Assembly (NCBI GenBank): GCA_031286555.1
Contig: JAITUD010000299.1
Span: 1-8,281, forward strand
Length of the DNA stretch: 8,281 nucleotides
Reading direction: 5' to 3'
Source: Microbacterium sp.
GTDB taxonomy: Bacteria; Actinomycetota; Actinomycetes; Actinomycetales; Microbacteriaceae
This document shows, one piece after another, positions 6,781 to 8,281 of this stretch. The translations under genes and the position numbers were made by a program. Under the pieces are notes generated by a model. That model saw nothing but the letters and a program-made list of their open reading frames with translations, was not told where the DNA came from and did no database searches. The number at the start of each line of letters is the position of its first letter. The stretch's first letter is position 1.

Positions 6781-6796
6781 TACCCATATGTAGTAT
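6781..6796 (+). promoter_or_regulatory. NrdR box 2 overlapping the nrdH -10
   Basis: TACCCATATGTAGTAT matches 8 of the 10 core positions of the NrdR consensus (CwAtATaTwG). Its right end contains TAGTAT (6791-6796), a TANNNT -10 that would start transcription near 6803 and leave a leader of about 44 nt. NrdR bound here would cover the -10, explaining repression of nrdHIE when dATP is high. No clear -35 was found at 16-18 bp. Confidence 0.7.
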
Positions 6797-6801
6797 TGAA
6801 G

Positions 6802-6824
6802 TCCCGGCGGGGGGTCTGCCGGGA
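6802..6824 (+). promoter_or_regulatory. Stem-loop in the nrdH 5' leader
   Basis: TCCCGGC (6802-6808) and GCCGGGA (6818-6824) form a perfect 7-bp stem around a G-rich 9-nt loop. It would sit at or next to the 5' end of the transcript, 11 nt before the GAGGGG ribosome site (6836-6841). A TTTT run follows eight bases after the stem, too far for a standard intrinsic terminator. It may protect the 5' end or tune translation (inference). Confidence 0.4.
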
Positions 6825-6846
6825 AGTAACGTTTTGAGGGGAAGAG

Positions 6847-7080
6847 ATGTCGATCACCGTCTACACCAAGCCTTCGTGCGTGCAGTGCAACGCCACCTAT
6901 CGCGCGCTCGATGCCAAGGGCATCGAATACGAGGTCCACGACCTCTCCGCCGACGCCGACGCTCTCGAGCAGGTCAAGGCCCTGGGGTACCTGCAGGCAC
7001 CGGTCGTCGTCACCGACGAGGACCACTGGTCGGGCTTCCGTCCCGACAAGATCGACGAGCTGGCATCCCGCCTGGCGTGA
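6847..7080 (+). CDS. nrdH: NrdH glutaredoxin-like redoxin
   Basis: A 77-residue thioredoxin-fold protein. The redox motif CVQC is at residues 11-14 after the VYTKPS strand, the cis-proline lies in APVVV (51-55), and the WSGFRPDKI block (61-69) is the NrdH signature. NrdH passes electrons from thioredoxin reductase to the class Ib ribonucleotide reductase NrdE in the cytoplasm. The ATG is preceded by GAGGGG with a five-base gap. It is the first gene of the nrdH-nrdI-nrdE run, controlled by the NrdR boxes just upstream; nrdI begins 10 bp after its stop, or 1 bp after if the GTG at 7082 is used. Confidence 0.97.
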   Translation: MSITVYTKPSCVQCNATYRALDAKGIEYEVHDLSADADALEQVKALGYLQAPVVVTDEDHWSGFRPDKIDELASRLA

Positions 7081-7090
7081 TGTGACGATC

Positions 7091-7525
7091 ATGAGCGCCG
7101 TCGCTACCGCCGCGCCGCTCCTGATCTACTTCTCGAGCGTCTCGGGGAACACCGCCCGCTTCATCGACAAGCTGGGCCTCCCCGCTCGCCGCATCCCGCT
7201 GCACCGACAGGACGAACCGCTCGTCATCGACGAGCCGTTCGTCCTGGTCACCCCCACCTACGGGGGCGGGCAGGGGAGCGGCGAGGAGAAGGGCGCCGTC
7301 CCGAAGCAGGTCATCCGGTTCCTCAACGATGAGCGCAACCGCAGCCTGATCAGGGGAGTGATCTCCGCGGGCAACACGAATTTCGGCGAGTCGTTCTGTC
7401 TCGCAGGCGAAATCATCAGCCGGAAGTGCCGCGTGCCGCACTTGTACCGGTTCGAACTCTTCGGCACGCAGGACGACGTCGATCGCGTGAGCGACGGATT
7501 GGAACGATGGTGGACAGCACAGTGA
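7091..7525 (+). CDS. nrdI: NrdI flavodoxin-like activator of class Ib RNR
   Basis: A 144-residue flavodoxin-fold protein. FMN-binding loops are visible: SSVSGNTARF (15-24) for the phosphate, TPTYGGGQGSGEEKG (54-68), and GNTNFGESFC (94-103) around the isoalloxazine ring. NrdI supplies the oxidant that builds the Mn(III)2-tyrosyl radical cofactor in NrdF. It sits between nrdH and nrdE in the standard order. The ATG at 7091 was chosen; an in-frame GTG at 7082, one base past the nrdH stop, would add three residues (MTI). Neither has a strong Shine-Dalgarno, so coupling to nrdH translation is likely. The end overlaps the nrdE start. Confidence 0.96.
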   Translation: MSAVATAAPLLIYFSSVSGNTARFIDKLGLPARRIPLHRQDEPLVIDEPFVLVTPTYGGGQGSGEEKGAVPKQVIRFLNDERNRSLIRGVISAGNTNFGESFCLAGEIISRKCRVPHLYRFELFGTQDDVDRVSDGLERWWTAQ

Positions 7526-8281
7526 CCGAGACGGTGGCGTTCAAGACGAACCCGGCATACGAGGGGCTCGACTATCACGCCCTCAACGCCATGCTGAACC
7601 TGTACGACGCGAACGGGCAGATCCAGTTCGACGCCGACAAGCGCGCGGCGCGGGAGTACTTCCTGCAGCACGTGAACCAGAACACGGTGTTCTTCCACTC
7701 CCTCAAGGAGCGCCTGGACTACCTGGTCGAGAAGGAGTACTACGAGCCCTCGGTCATCGAGAAGTACTCGTTCGACTTCATCACGAAGCTCAACGAGTTC
7801 GCCTACGGCAAGAAGTTCCGCTTCGAGACCTTCCTCGGCGCGTTCAAGTACTACACCAGCTACACGCTGAAGACCTTCGACGGCAAGCGCTACCTCGAGC
7901 GCTTCGAGGACCGCGTCGTGATGACCGCCCTCGCGCTCGCGGACGGCGACGAGGAGCTCGCGACCTCACTGGTCGACGAGATCATCTCCGGCCGTTTCCA
8001 GCCGGCCACCCCGACCTTCCTCAACGCGGGCAAGGCGCAGCGCGGCGAACTCGTCAGCTGCTTCCTGCTGCGCATCGAGGACAACATGGAGTCGATCGCC
8101 CGCGGCATCAACTCCGCTCTGCAGCTGTCCAAGCGCGGCGGCGGCGTGGCGCTGCTGCTCAGCAACATCCGTGAGTCGGGTGCGCCGATCAAGCAGATCG
8201 AGAACCAGTCCTCGGGCATCATCCCCGTCATGAAGCTGCTCGAAGACAGCTTCAGCTACGCCAACCAGCTGGGCGCGCGTC
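7507..8281 (+). CDS. nrdE: Class Ib ribonucleoside-diphosphate reductase large subunit NrdE, 3'-truncated by the window edge
   Basis: The first 258 residues of a protein usually near 700. It reduces ribonucleoside diphosphates to deoxyribonucleotides together with NrdF. The short NrdE N-terminal domain (about 15-100, with NQNTVFFHSLKERLDYL) follows a short leader, and there is no N-terminal ATP-cone, which is typical of class Ib. FQPATPTFLNAGKAQRGELVSCFL (split here at 164-174 and 175-187) carries C185, matching the first of the redox-active active-site cysteines; SKRGGGVALLLSNIRESG (208-225) belongs to the (alpha/beta)10 barrel. Three in-frame starts compete: ATG 7507 (19-bp overlap with nrdI, weak GGA eight bases upstream), GTG 7510, and GTG 7522, which forms a GTGA overlap with the nrdI stop and has GGTGGA seven bases upstream. 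The last would give MTETVAFKTNPAYEG and may be the real one. nrdF is expected further downstream. Confidence 0.96.
   Translation, partial: MVDSTVTETVAFKTNPAYEGLDYHALNAMLNLYDANGQIQFDADKRAAREYFLQHVNQNTVFFHSLKERLDYLVEKEYYEPSVIEKYSFDFITKLNEFAYGKKFRFETFLGAFKYYTSYTLKTFDGKRYLERFEDRVVMTALALADGDEELATSLVDEIISGRFQPATPTFLNAGKAQRGELVSCFLLRIEDNMESIARGINSALQLSKRGGGVALLLSNIRESGAPIKQIENQSSGIIPVMKLLEDSFSYANQLGAR

Noticed and set aside
6577..6837. 86-codon plus-strand frame in the nrdH upstream gap
   Set aside because: It runs across the DnaA-like array, both NrdR boxes and the leader hairpin, has no ribosome site and resembles nothing known.
6469..7092. 207-codon minus-strand frame across the MFS start, the gap and nrdH
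   Set aside because: It overlaps two well-supported genes and the control region, and shows no recognisable domain.

Overview
The window is GC-rich and densely packed. It has actinobacterial features: many GTG codons usable as starts, a TANNNT-type -10 placed for leaderless translation, and a class Ib nrdH-nrdI-nrdE cluster behind paired NrdR boxes. The protein sequences look like Microbacteriaceae, probably Microbacterium or a close relative. That placement rests on recall of protein sequences, not on a search. No mobile elements, rRNA, tRNA or CRISPR arrays were seen.

Layout, left to right. (1) 1-1908 (+): the 3' part of a large tandem-repeat beta-propeller protein; its start lies outside the window. 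(2) 1915-3761 (-): an Lrp/AsnC regulator and a class III PLP aminotransferase, joined by an ATGA overlap. (3) 3762-3859: a 98-bp divergent control region with two dyads and a -10 element spaced for a leaderless transcript. (4) 3860-5296 (+): a PatD/YdcW-like gamma-aminobutyraldehyde dehydrogenase. (5) 5309-6547 (-): a 12-TM MFS permease. (6) 6548-6846: a 299-bp divergent region holding DnaA-box-like repeats (part of them helically phased), a pair of NrdR boxes 32 bp apart, a -10 inside the second box and a leader hairpin. (7) 6847 to the end (+): nrdH, nrdI and the first part of nrdE.

How the genes work together. The aminotransferase, aldehyde dehydrogenase and Lrp regulator look like a small amine-catabolism module. 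A terminal amine such as putrescine would be transaminated to an amino-aldehyde and then oxidised to an amino acid such as GABA, under a local Lrp-type sensor. The substrate is inferred from family resemblance. The nrdHIE genes encode class Ib ribonucleotide reductase (NrdE), its flavodoxin-like activator (NrdI) and its glutaredoxin-like electron donor (NrdH). The small subunit gene nrdF would be expected downstream but is outside the window. The propeller protein and the MFS permease have no evident link to their neighbours.

No wholly new system is apparent. The part most worth a second look is the nrdH control region, where NrdR operators sit directly downstream of an about 11-bp-periodic array of GTGGAnAAC units that resemble weak DnaA boxes.
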